From Microtetraspora malaysiensis (GTDB lineage: Bacteria > Actinomycetota > Actinomycetes > Streptosporangiales > Streptosporangiaceae), in the NCBI RefSeq assembly GCF_001528665.1, contig NZ_BBYJ01000007.1:393953-457952 (forward strand): a stretch of 64,000 bases of DNA, given 5' to 3'. This document shows positions 27,570-35,485 of the stretch, in pieces. The notes beneath the pieces are model-generated. The model saw nothing but the letters and a program-made list of their open reading frames with translations, made no database searches and had not been told where the DNA came from. Position 1 is the stretch's first letter, and each line of letters begins with the position of its first letter. A program made the translations under genes and the position numbers.

Positions 27570-28432
27570 CCGAGCACACCGCGATCATTCACGACATCGG
27601 CTACCGGCACTATGAGGGGCCCAGGCTCGGCCGGGGGAGCGCGGCGCGTGCCCTCACCCTGCACAGCCTGCGCGGTGTCTTCGGCCTCGGCCGGACGACC
27701 CGCGCCAAGATCATCCCGTTCCTGCTTGTCGCGATCATGGTGCTGCCGGCCGTGGTGTCGATCGCCGTGATGGCCCTGGCCAAGCAGCCCGGCATCCCCT
27801 ATTACTCATACGCGGTGGCGATGCAGGCCGTGCTCGCCATCTTCCTGGCCTCGCAGGCGCCATATCTGGTGGCTCCCGACCTGCGCTACCGCGTGCTGCC
27901 GCTGTACCTGTCCCGCCCGGTGACCGTGCTCGACTACGTCGGAGCCAAGTTGGTCGCCATGACGACCGCGCTGTTCCTGCTGCTCGCGGTGCCGCTCACC
28001 GTCATGTACGTCGGCGAGCTGCTGGTGGACCTGCCCGGCCCGCCGCGCACCCACGACTACATCGCCTCCGTGGTGTCCACCCTGCTCATCGCCCTGCTGC
28101 TGGCCTCGATCGGGCTGGCCCTCGCGTCGTTCACGCCGAGACGCGGGCTCGGCGTCGCCTCGGTGATCGCGTTCTACCTGTTCACCTCGGCGGTCTCCGG
28201 GGTGTTCTACGCCGTGCTCGTGAGCACGGGCCGCGAGGCCGCCGCCGGCTGGACGATGCTGATCAGCCCGTTCTTCCTCGTCGACTCCGTGCAGGTGGCG
28301 CTGTTCGGCACCCCGCCCGCCAACAGTGGGGGTTATCCCGCGGGCCCCTGGCCGGCGCTGATCCTGCTGGCCGTGATCGCCCTCGCGCTGACGGCGCTCA
28401 TCTCGCGCTACCGGAAGGCGGCCTCCTCATGA
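27566..28432 (+). CDS. ABC-2 type permease
   Basis: 288 residues, about six membrane helices (IIPFLLVAIMVLPAVVSIAV, YAVAMQAVLAIFLASQAPYL, LVAMTTALFLLLAVPLTVMY, and the later LLIALLLASIGLALASF). An N-terminal cytosolic stretch precedes helix 1. Starts inside the stop of the ATPase gene (ATGA) and itself overlaps the next ATPase by ATGA, so all three are translationally coupled. Confidence 0.9.
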   Translation: MTEHTAIIHDIGYRHYEGPRLGRGSAARALTLHSLRGVFGLGRTTRAKIIPFLLVAIMVLPAVVSIAVMALAKQPGIPYYSYAVAMQAVLAIFLASQAPYLVAPDLRYRVLPLYLSRPVTVLDYVGAKLVAMTTALFLLLAVPLTVMYVGELLVDLPGPPRTHDYIASVVSTLLIALLLASIGLALASFTPRRGLGVASVIAFYLFTSAVSGVFYAVLVSTGREAAAGWTMLISPFFLVDSVQVALFGTPPANSGGYPAGPWPALILLAVIALALTALISRYRKAASS

Positions 28433-29382
28433 CGGTCACCACCGTTCCCACCGTCGCGACCCGGCCGGGCGTCGTCGAGCTCGCCGGGGTCTCCCGCTGG
28501 TACGGCAACGTGGTTGCGGTCAACGACGTCACGATGACGATCGGGCCCGGCGTCACCGGCCTGCTCGGCCCCAACGGCGCGGGCAAGTCCACGCTGCTGC
28601 ACATCATGGCGGGCTTTCTCGCCCCGTCGAACGGCACCGCCACGCTGGGCGGGCAGCAGATCTGGCGCAACCACGACATCTACCGCCACATCGGCCTGGT
28701 CCCGGAACGGGAGGGCGTCTACGGCTTCCTGACCGGATGGCAGTTCGTACTGTCCGCCGCCCGCCTGCACCGGCTGCCGAACCCCGAGGAGGCGGCGACC
28801 CGCGCCCTCGACCTCGTCGACATGACCCCCGCCAAGGACCGCCGGGTCGAGACGTACTCCAAGGGCATGCGCCAGCGGGTCAAGGTGGCCGCCGCGCTGG
28901 TCCACGACCCGCACGTGCTGCTGCTCGACGAGCCCTTCAACGGCATGGACCCGCGCCAGCGGCTCCACCTGATGGACCTCGTCCGGCGGATGGGCTCCGA
29001 GGGCCGGACCATCCTGTTCAGCTCGCACATCCTGGAGGAGGTCGAGCGGGTCGCCGAGCAGATCGAGGTCATGGTCGCGGGACGGCACGCCGCCTCGGGC
29101 GACTACCGCGAGATCCGCCGCCGGATGACCGACCGGCCGCACATCTTCCGGCTCCGCTCCAGCGACGACCGGCTGCTGGCCGCCGCGCTGATCGCCGACC
29201 CCAGCTCGGGGGCGGTCTCCCTCACGGACGGCGGGCTGGAGGTGCAGGCGCTCGATTTCGGCCGCTTCACCCGGCTGCTGCCGAAGGTGGCCCGCGACGC
29301 CGGGGTCCGCCTCTGGCAGGTGTCCCCCACGGACGAGGACCTGGAAAGCGTCTTCTCCTACCTCATCCAGCCCCGTGCGTGA
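28429..29382 (+). CDS. ABC transporter ATP-binding protein
   Basis: 317 residues. Walker A GPNGAGKSTLLHIMAG, signature YSKGMRQRVKVAAALV, Walker B VLLLDEPFNGMDPRQR and H-loop SSHILEEVERV. A C-terminal regulatory segment follows. Pairs with the permease at 29503. Belongs to the same ABC-2 exporter locus as the first pair; the two ATPases are paralogous. Confidence 0.92.
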   Translation: MTVTTVPTVATRPGVVELAGVSRWYGNVVAVNDVTMTIGPGVTGLLGPNGAGKSTLLHIMAGFLAPSNGTATLGGQQIWRNHDIYRHIGLVPEREGVYGFLTGWQFVLSAARLHRLPNPEEAATRALDLVDMTPAKDRRVETYSKGMRQRVKVAAALVHDPHVLLLDEPFNGMDPRQRLHLMDLVRRMGSEGRTILFSSHILEEVERVAEQIEVMVAGRHAASGDYREIRRRMTDRPHIFRLRSSDDRLLAAALIADPSSGAVSLTDGGLEVQALDFGRFTRLLPKVARDAGVRLWQVSPTDEDLESVFSYLIQPRA

Positions 29383-29502
29383 CCACAGGCCGGGACCACC
29401 CGGACGATCCCCCGGAACCGTATCTCACCGGGCTCCGCGCGCGGCGGCTCCCATCCCTGACCGCACGCAGGACGCCCGGAGCAGTCGAGCGGAGCGAGAC
29501 CA

Positions 29503-30219
29503 ATGAACACCGTCGTAGCTGACATCACGTACCGGGCGATGCTCGGCCGCAAGCGGATCCTGCTGCTCGTGCTGCTGCCGCTCGCGCTGGTCGCCGTCGC
29601 CGGGCTGCTCCGGCTCATCGGAGGGCCCAGCGAGGGCACGGCCGTGATGCTGATGAAGTCGTTCGCCGTCGGCACGATCCTGCCGCTTCTCGGGCTCGTC
29701 GCCGGCACCGGCGTGATCGCGCCCGAGATCGAGGACGGCACGATCATGCATCTGCTGTCCAAGCCGATCTCGCGGCCGGTGATCACCTTCACCAAGTTCG
29801 TCGTGGCCGCGTCCCTGATGGCGGTGTTCGCCGCCCTGCCCACGTTCCTCGCGGCGTACGTGCTGATCCAGACCGAGTCCGGCATCGCGTTCGGCTTCGC
29901 CCTCGGCGCCCTCCTCGCGGGCATCGCCTACGCGGCCGTGTTCCTGCTGCTCGGCGTGCTCACCCGGCACGCGGTGACGATCGGCGTCATCTACGCCCTG
30001 ATCTGGGAGGGCCTTGTCGGCGGCTACGTGCCCGGGGCGCGCACGTTCTCGATCCAGCAGTGGGCCCAGTCGATCGCCGACCAGGTGTCGACGTCCGCGT
30101 TCTTCAAGGCGGACGTCTCGATCGGCTTCGCCATACCGGCGATCGTCGTCGTGACCGTCGCCGCCCTGCTGTTCGCCGGGCAGCGCCTGCGCAGCCTGTC
30201 CCTGACCGGCGAGGAGTGA
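29503..30219 (+). CDS. ABC-2 type permease
   Basis: 238 residues with about six helices (ILLLVLLPLALVAVAGLL, GTILPLLGLVAGTGVIA, AAVFLLLGVLTRHAVTIGVI, AIPAIVVVTVAALLFAGQRL). EIEDGTIMHLLSKPISR is the cytosolic coupling motif common in this permease group. A 120-bp gap precedes it, unlike the coupled genes before; in-frame extension upstream is blocked by a stop. Ends at a very strong terminator. Confidence 0.88.
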   Translation: MNTVVADITYRAMLGRKRILLLVLLPLALVAVAGLLRLIGGPSEGTAVMLMKSFAVGTILPLLGLVAGTGVIAPEIEDGTIMHLLSKPISRPVITFTKFVVAASLMAVFAALPTFLAAYVLIQTESGIAFGFALGALLAGIAYAAVFLLLGVLTRHAVTIGVIYALIWEGLVGGYVPGARTFSIQQWAQSIADQVSTSAFFKADVSIGFAIPAIVVVTVAALLFAGQRLRSLSLTGEE

Positions 30220-30222
30220 CGT

Positions 30223-30268
30223 GAAATCACTGTGGCCTCCGCCGGACGGCGGAGGCCACAGTGATTTC
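30223..30268. terminator. Bidirectional terminator between the ABC locus and glmM
   Basis: A 21-bp perfect stem (left arm 30223-30243, starting GAAATCACTGTGG; right arm 30248-30268, ending CACAGTGATTTC) with a GGAC loop. It begins 3 nt after the permease stop and lies 17 nt from the glmM stop, so it can serve both strands. Confidence 0.92.
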
Positions 30269-30285
30269 TCAGGCTTTCGACGGGA

Positions 30286-31644
30286 TCACGCGCAGCAGGC
30301 GCGCACGACCTCGGCGAGACGGTCGGCGACGGCCTCGGCCTGGTCGTGCGACCCGGCCTCGACCATGACCCGCACCATCGGCTCGGTCCCGCTCGGGCGG
30401 ATCAGGACCCGCCCCTCGTCACCGAGCTCCGCCTCCGCCGCGGCCACGGCGGCGGCCAGCTCCTCGGAGGAGCGCACCTTCACCTTGGAGACGTCCCGCA
30501 CGTTGACGAGCACCTGCGGAAGCTTCGTCATGACGGAAGCCAGGTCGGCCAGCGACCTGCCCGACTTCGCGACCGTCGCGAGCAGGTGCAGCGAGGTGAG
30601 CAGCCCGTCGCCCGTGGTGGCGTGGTCCAGCATGATCACATGCCCGGACTGCTCGCCGCCGAGGGTGAATCCGCCGTTCTGCATCGCCTCAAGGACGTAC
30701 CGGTCGCCGACGGCGGTCTCCACCATGGTCAGCCCGGCCTCGCGCATCGCGATCTTGAAGCCCAGGTTGGACATCACGGTCGCGACGACGGTGTTCTCGG
30801 GCAGCCGGCCCTCGGCGTGCATGGCGGACGCGAGGACCGCCATGATCTGGTCGCCGTCGACCTCGTCGCCCGCGGCTGTGACGGCCAGGCAGCGGTCCGC
30901 GTCGCCGTCGTAGGCGATGCCGACATCCGCGCCGCACTCGACGACGGCCCTCTTCAGCTCGTCCGGGTGGGTGGAGCCGACGCCGTCGTTGATGTTCAGC
31001 CCGTCAGGAGCGACGCCGATGGTCTCCACCACGGCGCCCGCACGCAGCAGTGCCTCGGGGGCGACCATGTGGGCCGCGCCGTGCGCGCAGTCCACGACGA
31101 CCCGCAGGCCGTCAAGGGGATGCGGCAGGGTGTCGAGCAGGTGCGAGACGTACCGGTCGGCCTCGCCGAACGCCTCACGGACCCGGCCGACGGACGCGCC
31201 GACGGGCCGGTCCCACTTCTCGCCCAGCCGCTCCTCGATCTCGTTCTCCACGGCGTCGGCCAGCTTGAAGCCGCCGCGCGCGAAGAACTTGATGCCGTTG
31301 TCCGGGGCGGGGTTGTGCGATGCGGAGAGCATCACCCCGAGGTCGGCCCCCAGAGCCGAAGTCAGGTACGCGACCGCCGGGGTGGGCAGCACGCCGAGCC
31401 GGAGGACATCCACGCCAGACGACGCAAGGCCGGCGACGACCGCGGCTTCCAGGAACTCTCCTGAAGCTCGCGGGTCCCGGCCTACGACGGCGATCGGGCG
31501 GCCACGCCGCCCGACGCTCGCGTGGAACGCCCCGGCATCGCCGAGGACATGAGCCGCCGCCACGGACAGATCCATGGCCAGCTCGGCCGTGAGGTCGCGA
31601 CCCGCGACCCCACGTACCCCGTCGGTGCCGAAAAGGCGCCCCAA
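30286..31644 (-). CDS. glmM: Phosphoglucosamine mutase
   Basis: Converts glucosamine-6-P to glucosamine-1-P for UDP-GlcNAc and the cell wall. 452 residues. The catalytic phosphoserine is in [15 protein letters not shown] near residue 103. Also [10 protein letters not shown] (Mg loop), [10 protein letters not shown] and the phosphate-binding [17 protein letters not shown] is chosen because homologues begin [12 protein letters not shown]; it starts 1 nt after the rpsI stop, so it depends on coupling. GlmS is not found nearby. Confidence 0.95.
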   Translation of the reverse strand: MGRLFGTDGVRGVAGRDLTAELAMDLSVAAAHVLGDAGAFHASVGRRGRPIAVVGRDPRASGEFLEAAVVAGLASSGVDVLRLGVLPTPAVAYLTSALGADLGVMLSASHNPAPDNGIKFFARGGFKLADAVENEIEERLGEKWDRPVGASVGRVREAFGEADRYVSHLLDTLPHPLDGLRVVVDCAHGAAHMVAPEALLRAGAVVETIGVAPDGLNINDGVGSTHPDELKRAVVECGADVGIAYDGDADRCLAVTAAGDEVDGDQIMAVLASAMHAEGRLPENTVVATVMSNLGFKIAMREAGLTMVETAVGDRYVLEAMQNGGFTLGGEQSGHVIMLDHATTGDGLLTSLHLLATVAKSGRSLADLASVMTKLPQVLVNVRDVSKVKVRSSEELAAAVAAAEAELGDEGRVLIRPSGTEPMVRVMVEAGSHDQAEAVADRLAEVVRACCA

Positions 31645-31645
31645 C

Positions 31646-32167
31646 TTAACGCTTGCTGTACTGCGGAGCCTTGCGGGCCTTCTTGAGGCCGTACTTCTTC
31701 CGCTCCGTGGCGCGGGCGTCACGGGTCAGGAAGCCGGCCTTCTTCAGCGGAGGCCGGTTGGTCTCGGCGTCCAGGATGGCGAGCGCGCGGGACAGACCCA
31801 TGCGCAGGGCGCCGGCCTGGCCGGTCACGCCGCCGCCGCCGATGCGGGCGATGACGTCGAACTGGTCCTCGGCGCCGAGCGTCACGAAGGGCTCGTTGAC
31901 GATCTGCTGGTGGACCTTGTTCGGGAAGTAGGCGTCCAGCGAGCGGCCGTTGATGGTCCACTTGCCGGTACCCGGCACGATGCGGACGCGGGCCACGGCC
32001 TCCTTGCGGCGGCCGGTGCCGTACGAGTTGCCCGTGGTGACGGGGCGGCGCACGACGCCCTCGGCGCCGGGGGCGGACTCGGTGGTGTACTCGGAGGGAA
32101 ACTCCTCGGACGAGAACTCGTCCTGCTCGCCCTCGACGAGCGTCTCGATACCGTTGGACTCGGCCAC
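31646..32167 (-). CDS. rpsI: Ribosomal protein S9
   Basis: 30S protein whose C-terminal tail (KAPQYSKR) reaches the P-site tRNA. 173 residues: about 45 acidic residues precede the family core ([42 protein letters not shown]). The N-terminal extension is longer than in E. coli (130 residues) and is common in actinobacteria. 30 nt from rplM and immediately before glmM. Confidence 0.97.
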   Translation of the reverse strand: MAESNGIETLVEGEQDEFSSEEFPSEYTTESAPGAEGVVRRPVTTGNSYGTGRRKEAVARVRIVPGTGKWTINGRSLDAYFPNKVHQQIVNEPFVTLGAEDQFDVIARIGGGGVTGQAGALRMGLSRALAILDAETNRPPLKKAGFLTRDARATERKKYGLKKARKAPQYSKR

Positions 32168-32197
32168 GGTTCTCCTCTTACTTTCCTGGCTCGGCGA

Positions 32198-32641
32198 TTA
32201 CTGGGCGATCTGGGTGATCTGGAAGGGCACCGGCTGCTGCGCCTGGTGCGGGTGCTCGGAACCGGCGTAGACCTTGAGCTTCTTCGCCATCCTCCGGCCG
32301 AGAGCGTTCTTGGGGAGCATTCCCTTGACCGCCTTCTCAACGGCGCGGTCCGGGCGCTTCTCCATGAGCTCGCCGTAGGTCACGGAACGCAGACCGCCGG
32401 GGTAACCCGAGTGACGGTAGGCCTTCTTCTGCTCGAGCTTGTTGCCGGTCAGGGCCACCTTGTCGGCGTTGATGATGATGACGAAGTCACCGGTGTCGAC
32501 ATGCGGGGCGAAGATCGGCTTGTGCTTGCCGCGGAGCAGGGTCGCGACGTGGCTGGCCAGCCGGCCGAGCACGACGTCGGTGGCGTCGATGACGTACCAC
32601 TGACGTTCGACGTCGTTGGGCTTGGGTGAGAACGTGCGCAC
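32198..32641 (-). CDS. rplM: Ribosomal protein L13
   Basis: 147-residue early-assembly 50S protein. [38 protein letters not shown] and [19 protein letters not shown] are diagnostic. GTG 32641 is chosen because GAAGG lies 7 nt upstream and the length matches the family; the frame upstream runs through the leader. First gene of rplM-rpsI-glmM. Confidence 0.96.
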   Translation of the reverse strand: MRTFSPKPNDVERQWYVIDATDVVLGRLASHVATLLRGKHKPIFAPHVDTGDFVIIINADKVALTGNKLEQKKAYRHSGYPGGLRSVTYGELMEKRPDRAVEKAVKGMLPKNALGRRMAKKLKVYAGSEHPHQAQQPVPFQITQIAQ

Positions 32642-32676
32642 GGCAGTGCCTTCTGTCGGAAATGTGAACTCACGGT

Positions 32677-32702
32677 AGGTTGCGCAGGCACGACGGCAAC
32701 CT
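32677..32702 (-). promoter_or_regulatory. Hairpin in the rplM leader
   Basis: AGGTTGC (32677-32683) pairs with GCAACCT (32696-32702), 7-bp stem, about 35 nt upstream of the rplM start. L13 leaders with regulatory RNA are known in other phyla; this one is only a candidate. Confidence 0.3.
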
Positions 32703-32783
32703 TCCGTCTCCACATACATGGGAGAAGACGCCGGACGCGCCGTACACAGGTCACAGGAGGACCGGTGCACACAACGAAACAGC

Positions 32784-32812
32784 AGATTATCCGGCCTCGC
32801 CCTCCTGGTCAA
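32784..32812 (-). promoter_or_regulatory. rplM-rpsI-glmM promoter
   Basis: TTGACC (32812-32807), exactly 17 nt, then TAATCT (32789-32784) on the minus strand, about 145 nt upstream of rplM. One of the best primary-sigma matches in the window. The rest of the 426-bp gap to the CAP gene holds the direct repeats at 32972 and no gene. Confidence 0.75.
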
Positions 32813-32971
32813 AACGCGATGCCGACGAGGGGGCCCGGCGATCACACAAGGAGCCGGCCGCAGACGGCGGCACGCGGGCGGGACGCCGCCCGCTCACGCG
32901 AGCCGGGAGACCTGAGACGCCGAGACACCGGCGCGCGGACGGCGGTCCGTGCCGGAACGCGGGCGGCACTG

Positions 32972-33003
32972 GGGGAAACACAATGAGCACGCGGGGAAAC
33001 ACA
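32972..33003. promoter_or_regulatory. Pair of direct repeats upstream of the CAP-domain gene
   Basis: GGGGAAACACA at 32972-32982 and 32993-33003, 21 bp apart (two helical turns), 65-96 bp before the CAP-domain start. The spacing suggests a regulator binding site on one DNA face. Confidence 0.4.
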
Positions 33004-33051
33004 GGGAGAAGCAATCCCTCGCTCCTCTTCATCCTCATCGCCGTACATCCC

Positions 33052-33057
33052 TATATT
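33052..33057 (+). promoter_or_regulatory. -10 box of the CAP-domain gene
   Basis: TATATT ends 10 nt before the ATG, and no ribosome site is present between, so transcription would begin at or near the start codon (leaderless). Confidence 0.45.
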
Positions 33058-33067
33058 TGACTGCGGT

Positions 33068-33859
33068 ATGTGGCAGCCCCCTCACACCCGGCACCCCCAA
33101 CGGAAGCCCCGCCGCGGGACTCACGTGGGTCTGCTCGCCTGCGCGGTCACCCTTGTGCTCGCCGGCGTCGTCATCGGCCGGGTCACCACCAAGAGCGGCG
33201 TCGACCAGGTCTATCTCCGCAACTCCGAGCCGTCGCCCTCGAAGACGTCCGACTCCTCGCCCCGGCACCGCCCGCCACTCGATCACGTGGCGCGGGCCGA
33301 GGGGCCGTCGTCCCTCGCCCGCTCGGCTCCCCCGACCCGGCCGCCGACCAGGAAGCCGTCCAACATGATCGACGGCTCGTACGGCGGGACGCAGTGGAAC
33401 ACCTTCGGCCCCGGCTACGACGGCGAGTCCGGCACGCTGGGCGGAGACCGCGGCGGAGACGGCGCGGGCGCCGCGGTCCTCAGCGGCCTGGAGGCCGAGG
33501 TCATACGGCTGGCGAACGCCGAGCGGCGCAAGCGGGGCTGCGCGCCCATGCGGGTCGACAAGCGGCTCGTCCGCTCCGCCCGCCTGCACTCCCGGGAGAT
33601 GGCCGCCAGCAACACCTTCGAGCATTCCTCGCCGGACGGCCGCTCACCCTGGGCGCGCATGGAGGCGGCGGGCTACCTCGACGGCGGCGCGGAGAACATC
33701 GCCCGCGGCTACCAGACCGCCCGCGAGGCGATCGAGGGGTGGCTGGCCAGCAGCGGCCACCGGCGCAACATCCTCAACTGCGGTCTGGTCGCGACCGGTG
33801 TGGGCGTCGATCTCGGGCCGGGCGGCCCGTGGTGGACCCAGGACTTCGGCTACTCCTGA
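33068..33859 (+). CDS. CAP/SCP-domain envelope protein
   Basis: 263 residues. A basic N-terminus and one membrane segment (VGLLACAVTLVLAGVVIG, about residues 20-37) are followed by a Ser/Pro-rich linker (to about 135). Then a CAP (CRISP/PR-1) domain: EVIRLANAERRKRGC, LHSREMAASNTFEHSS, AENIARGY, SSGHRRNILNC and WTQDFGYS. Two Cys can form a disulfide. CAP proteins are extracytoplasmic; activity unknown. First of three envelope genes in a row. Confidence 0.88.
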   Translation: MWQPPHTRHPQRKPRRGTHVGLLACAVTLVLAGVVIGRVTTKSGVDQVYLRNSEPSPSKTSDSSPRHRPPLDHVARAEGPSSLARSAPPTRPPTRKPSNMIDGSYGGTQWNTFGPGYDGESGTLGGDRGGDGAGAAVLSGLEAEVIRLANAERRKRGCAPMRVDKRLVRSARLHSREMAASNTFEHSSPDGRSPWARMEAAGYLDGGAENIARGYQTAREAIEGWLASSGHRRNILNCGLVATGVGVDLGPGGPWWTQDFGYS

Positions 33860-33974
33860 CCTTCCTCCGCCGCAGGTCACGCCCGCCGTCGGGGTCGATC
33901 TCAGGCCGGGCGCCGCACGGCCGGACCAGCACTCCGGTTATTCCTGACTTTCCTCATCTGCCGTGATACGCGGC

Positions 33975-33980
33975 TAATCT
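33975..33980 (+). promoter_or_regulatory. -10 box of the first anchored envelope gene
   Basis: TAATCT ends 6 nt before the ATG at 33987, the spacing of a leaderless transcript. No Shine-Dalgarno sequence. Confidence 0.5.
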
Positions 33981-33986
33981 CAGCGC

Positions 33987-35375
33987 ATGGGTTATCCCGG
34001 CGACCAGCAGCCACACCGCCAGCCGTACCTCCCCCAGGGCGAGCCGCCGGCCGCCGCCCGCCGCCCGGAGGCGCGGCCGTACGGCTCAGCGCCCGCGCAG
34101 CCCGGAGCGCTCGGGCATCCGGGCCCGGGGGCCCCGGCGTTCGATCCGTGGCGGCGGCCGCAGCAGGTGGGCGACGACCCGGGCGGGAACCAAAGCGGCA
34201 ACCAGGGTGGCCGGTCGGGGAGCCGCCAGGCCGGAACGTGGGCCGAGGCGGCGTCGCGGCCCGGCGGCCCCGCGGGCGCCGGCTGGGGGCCGGAAGACGC
34301 ATCGGGCGGACGCCCGGGAACGGCGCCCTGGAACGCGGCCGGGCTCTCGGGAGACGCCACAGGCGGCCACGGGCAGCCGGGCGCGGGCACCCCGCCCGGC
34401 ACCCAGCAGCAGGGCGGCTTTCCCCTGGGATCTCCCACGGGCGGCTTCCCGTCCGGCGCGCAGCCGGGTGACCACGCGCCCGGCGGCCCCGGGCCGAGCG
34501 GCACAGAGTCCGGCGGCGCCCGGCCGAGCGGGACGGAGTCCGGCGCGCCCCTCGCCACGGATCCACGAGGCGGCCGGGCATCCGGCCCCAGTGAGCCGTC
34601 CCGGGCCGAACAGCGCGCTGCCGAGTCGTCCGAGCCGCCGTGGGACCCGTACGGACCGGTCCCCTTCTGGCGTCGGCCGCTCGTGCTGGTCCTGGCCGGG
34701 CTCGCGCTGATCGGCGCGCTCTTCGCCGGCCTGTGGGTCGCGGCGAGCCGGGAGGAGCCGCCGCGCGCCGCTCCGAAGCCGAGCCCCACGCCGCCTCCGA
34801 TCTCCCCCGCCCCCGGCGGCAAGTACGGCTACGCCGGCTCGCGTACGACCGACAAGACGCCGCTCACCGCCACGGAGCTCTTCGGGCAGAAGAAGGTCAC
34901 GGCCGGCAGCCGGTCATACCTCCGGACGAAGGTGAACAAAGAGAAGAAGTGCGCCGACGGCGTCTCCGGCGAGAAGATCACCAAGGCCCTGAAGGACGGA
35001 GGCTGCACACAGCTCATCCGCGCCAGCTACAAGGACACCAAGGGAAAGATCATCGGGTCTATCGGCGTCGCCAACGTCAAGACCACCACCGCTGCCAAGA
35101 AGGTGGCGTCGGCGGGCGGCGGCAAGGAACGGCAGGACTTTCTCAAGCCGCTGCCGGGCACCGACGACATCAGCAAGTTCCTCGGCACGGGAGACGCGTA
35201 CGCGGGCGGCTGGATCCACGGGCACTACACGATCCTGCTGTGGTTCCAGTTCAAGGACGGCCATAACCCGAGCAAGACCGAACTGAAGCGCCTTTACCAG
35301 GCGGCTCTGGACATCACGGAGAAGACGGTCTTCCCAGCGCTCGACACGAGGTCGCTGACCGGAGGACACGGCTGA
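33987..35375 (+). CDS. Anchored Pro/Gly-rich membrane protein with conserved outer domain
   Basis: 462 residues. Residues 1-220 are low-complexity Gly/Pro/Ala/Gln, with repeats such as PSGTESGGARPSGTESGAP. One membrane helix (LVLVLAGLALIGALFAGLWV) lies at about 229-248. After a Pro-rich linker, the outer domain (about 275-455) has two Cys (KKCADGVSGEKITKALKDGG, then CTQLIRASYKD). This pattern recurs in the next gene (residues about 630-785), so the two are paralogues. Not a family I can name; probable extracytoplasmic sensor or stability protein. Confidence 0.75.
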   Translation: MGYPGDQQPHRQPYLPQGEPPAAARRPEARPYGSAPAQPGALGHPGPGAPAFDPWRRPQQVGDDPGGNQSGNQGGRSGSRQAGTWAEAASRPGGPAGAGWGPEDASGGRPGTAPWNAAGLSGDATGGHGQPGAGTPPGTQQQGGFPLGSPTGGFPSGAQPGDHAPGGPGPSGTESGGARPSGTESGAPLATDPRGGRASGPSEPSRAEQRAAESSEPPWDPYGPVPFWRRPLVLVLAGLALIGALFAGLWVAASREEPPRAAPKPSPTPPPISPAPGGKYGYAGSRTTDKTPLTATELFGQKKVTAGSRSYLRTKVNKEKKCADGVSGEKITKALKDGGCTQLIRASYKDTKGKIIGSIGVANVKTTTAAKKVASAGGGKERQDFLKPLPGTDDISKFLGTGDAYAGGWIHGHYTILLWFQFKDGHNPSKTELKRLYQAALDITEKTVFPALDTRSLTGGHG

Positions 35376-35472
35376 TCCGCGAAACCATCTTTCCGCCGAT
35401 CTTTCTGGACAAACGCCGCTCCCTGGCTGCGCACGAACGCCCATAGCGGCACGATGATCTCGTCTGCGCCGA

Positions 35473-35478
35473 TACGCT
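35473..35478 (+). promoter_or_regulatory. -10 box of the second anchored envelope gene
   Basis: TACGCT ends 7 nt before the ATG at 35486; no ribosome site. Third gene in a row with leaderless spacing. Confidence 0.4.
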
Positions 35479-35485
35479 TCCGCAT

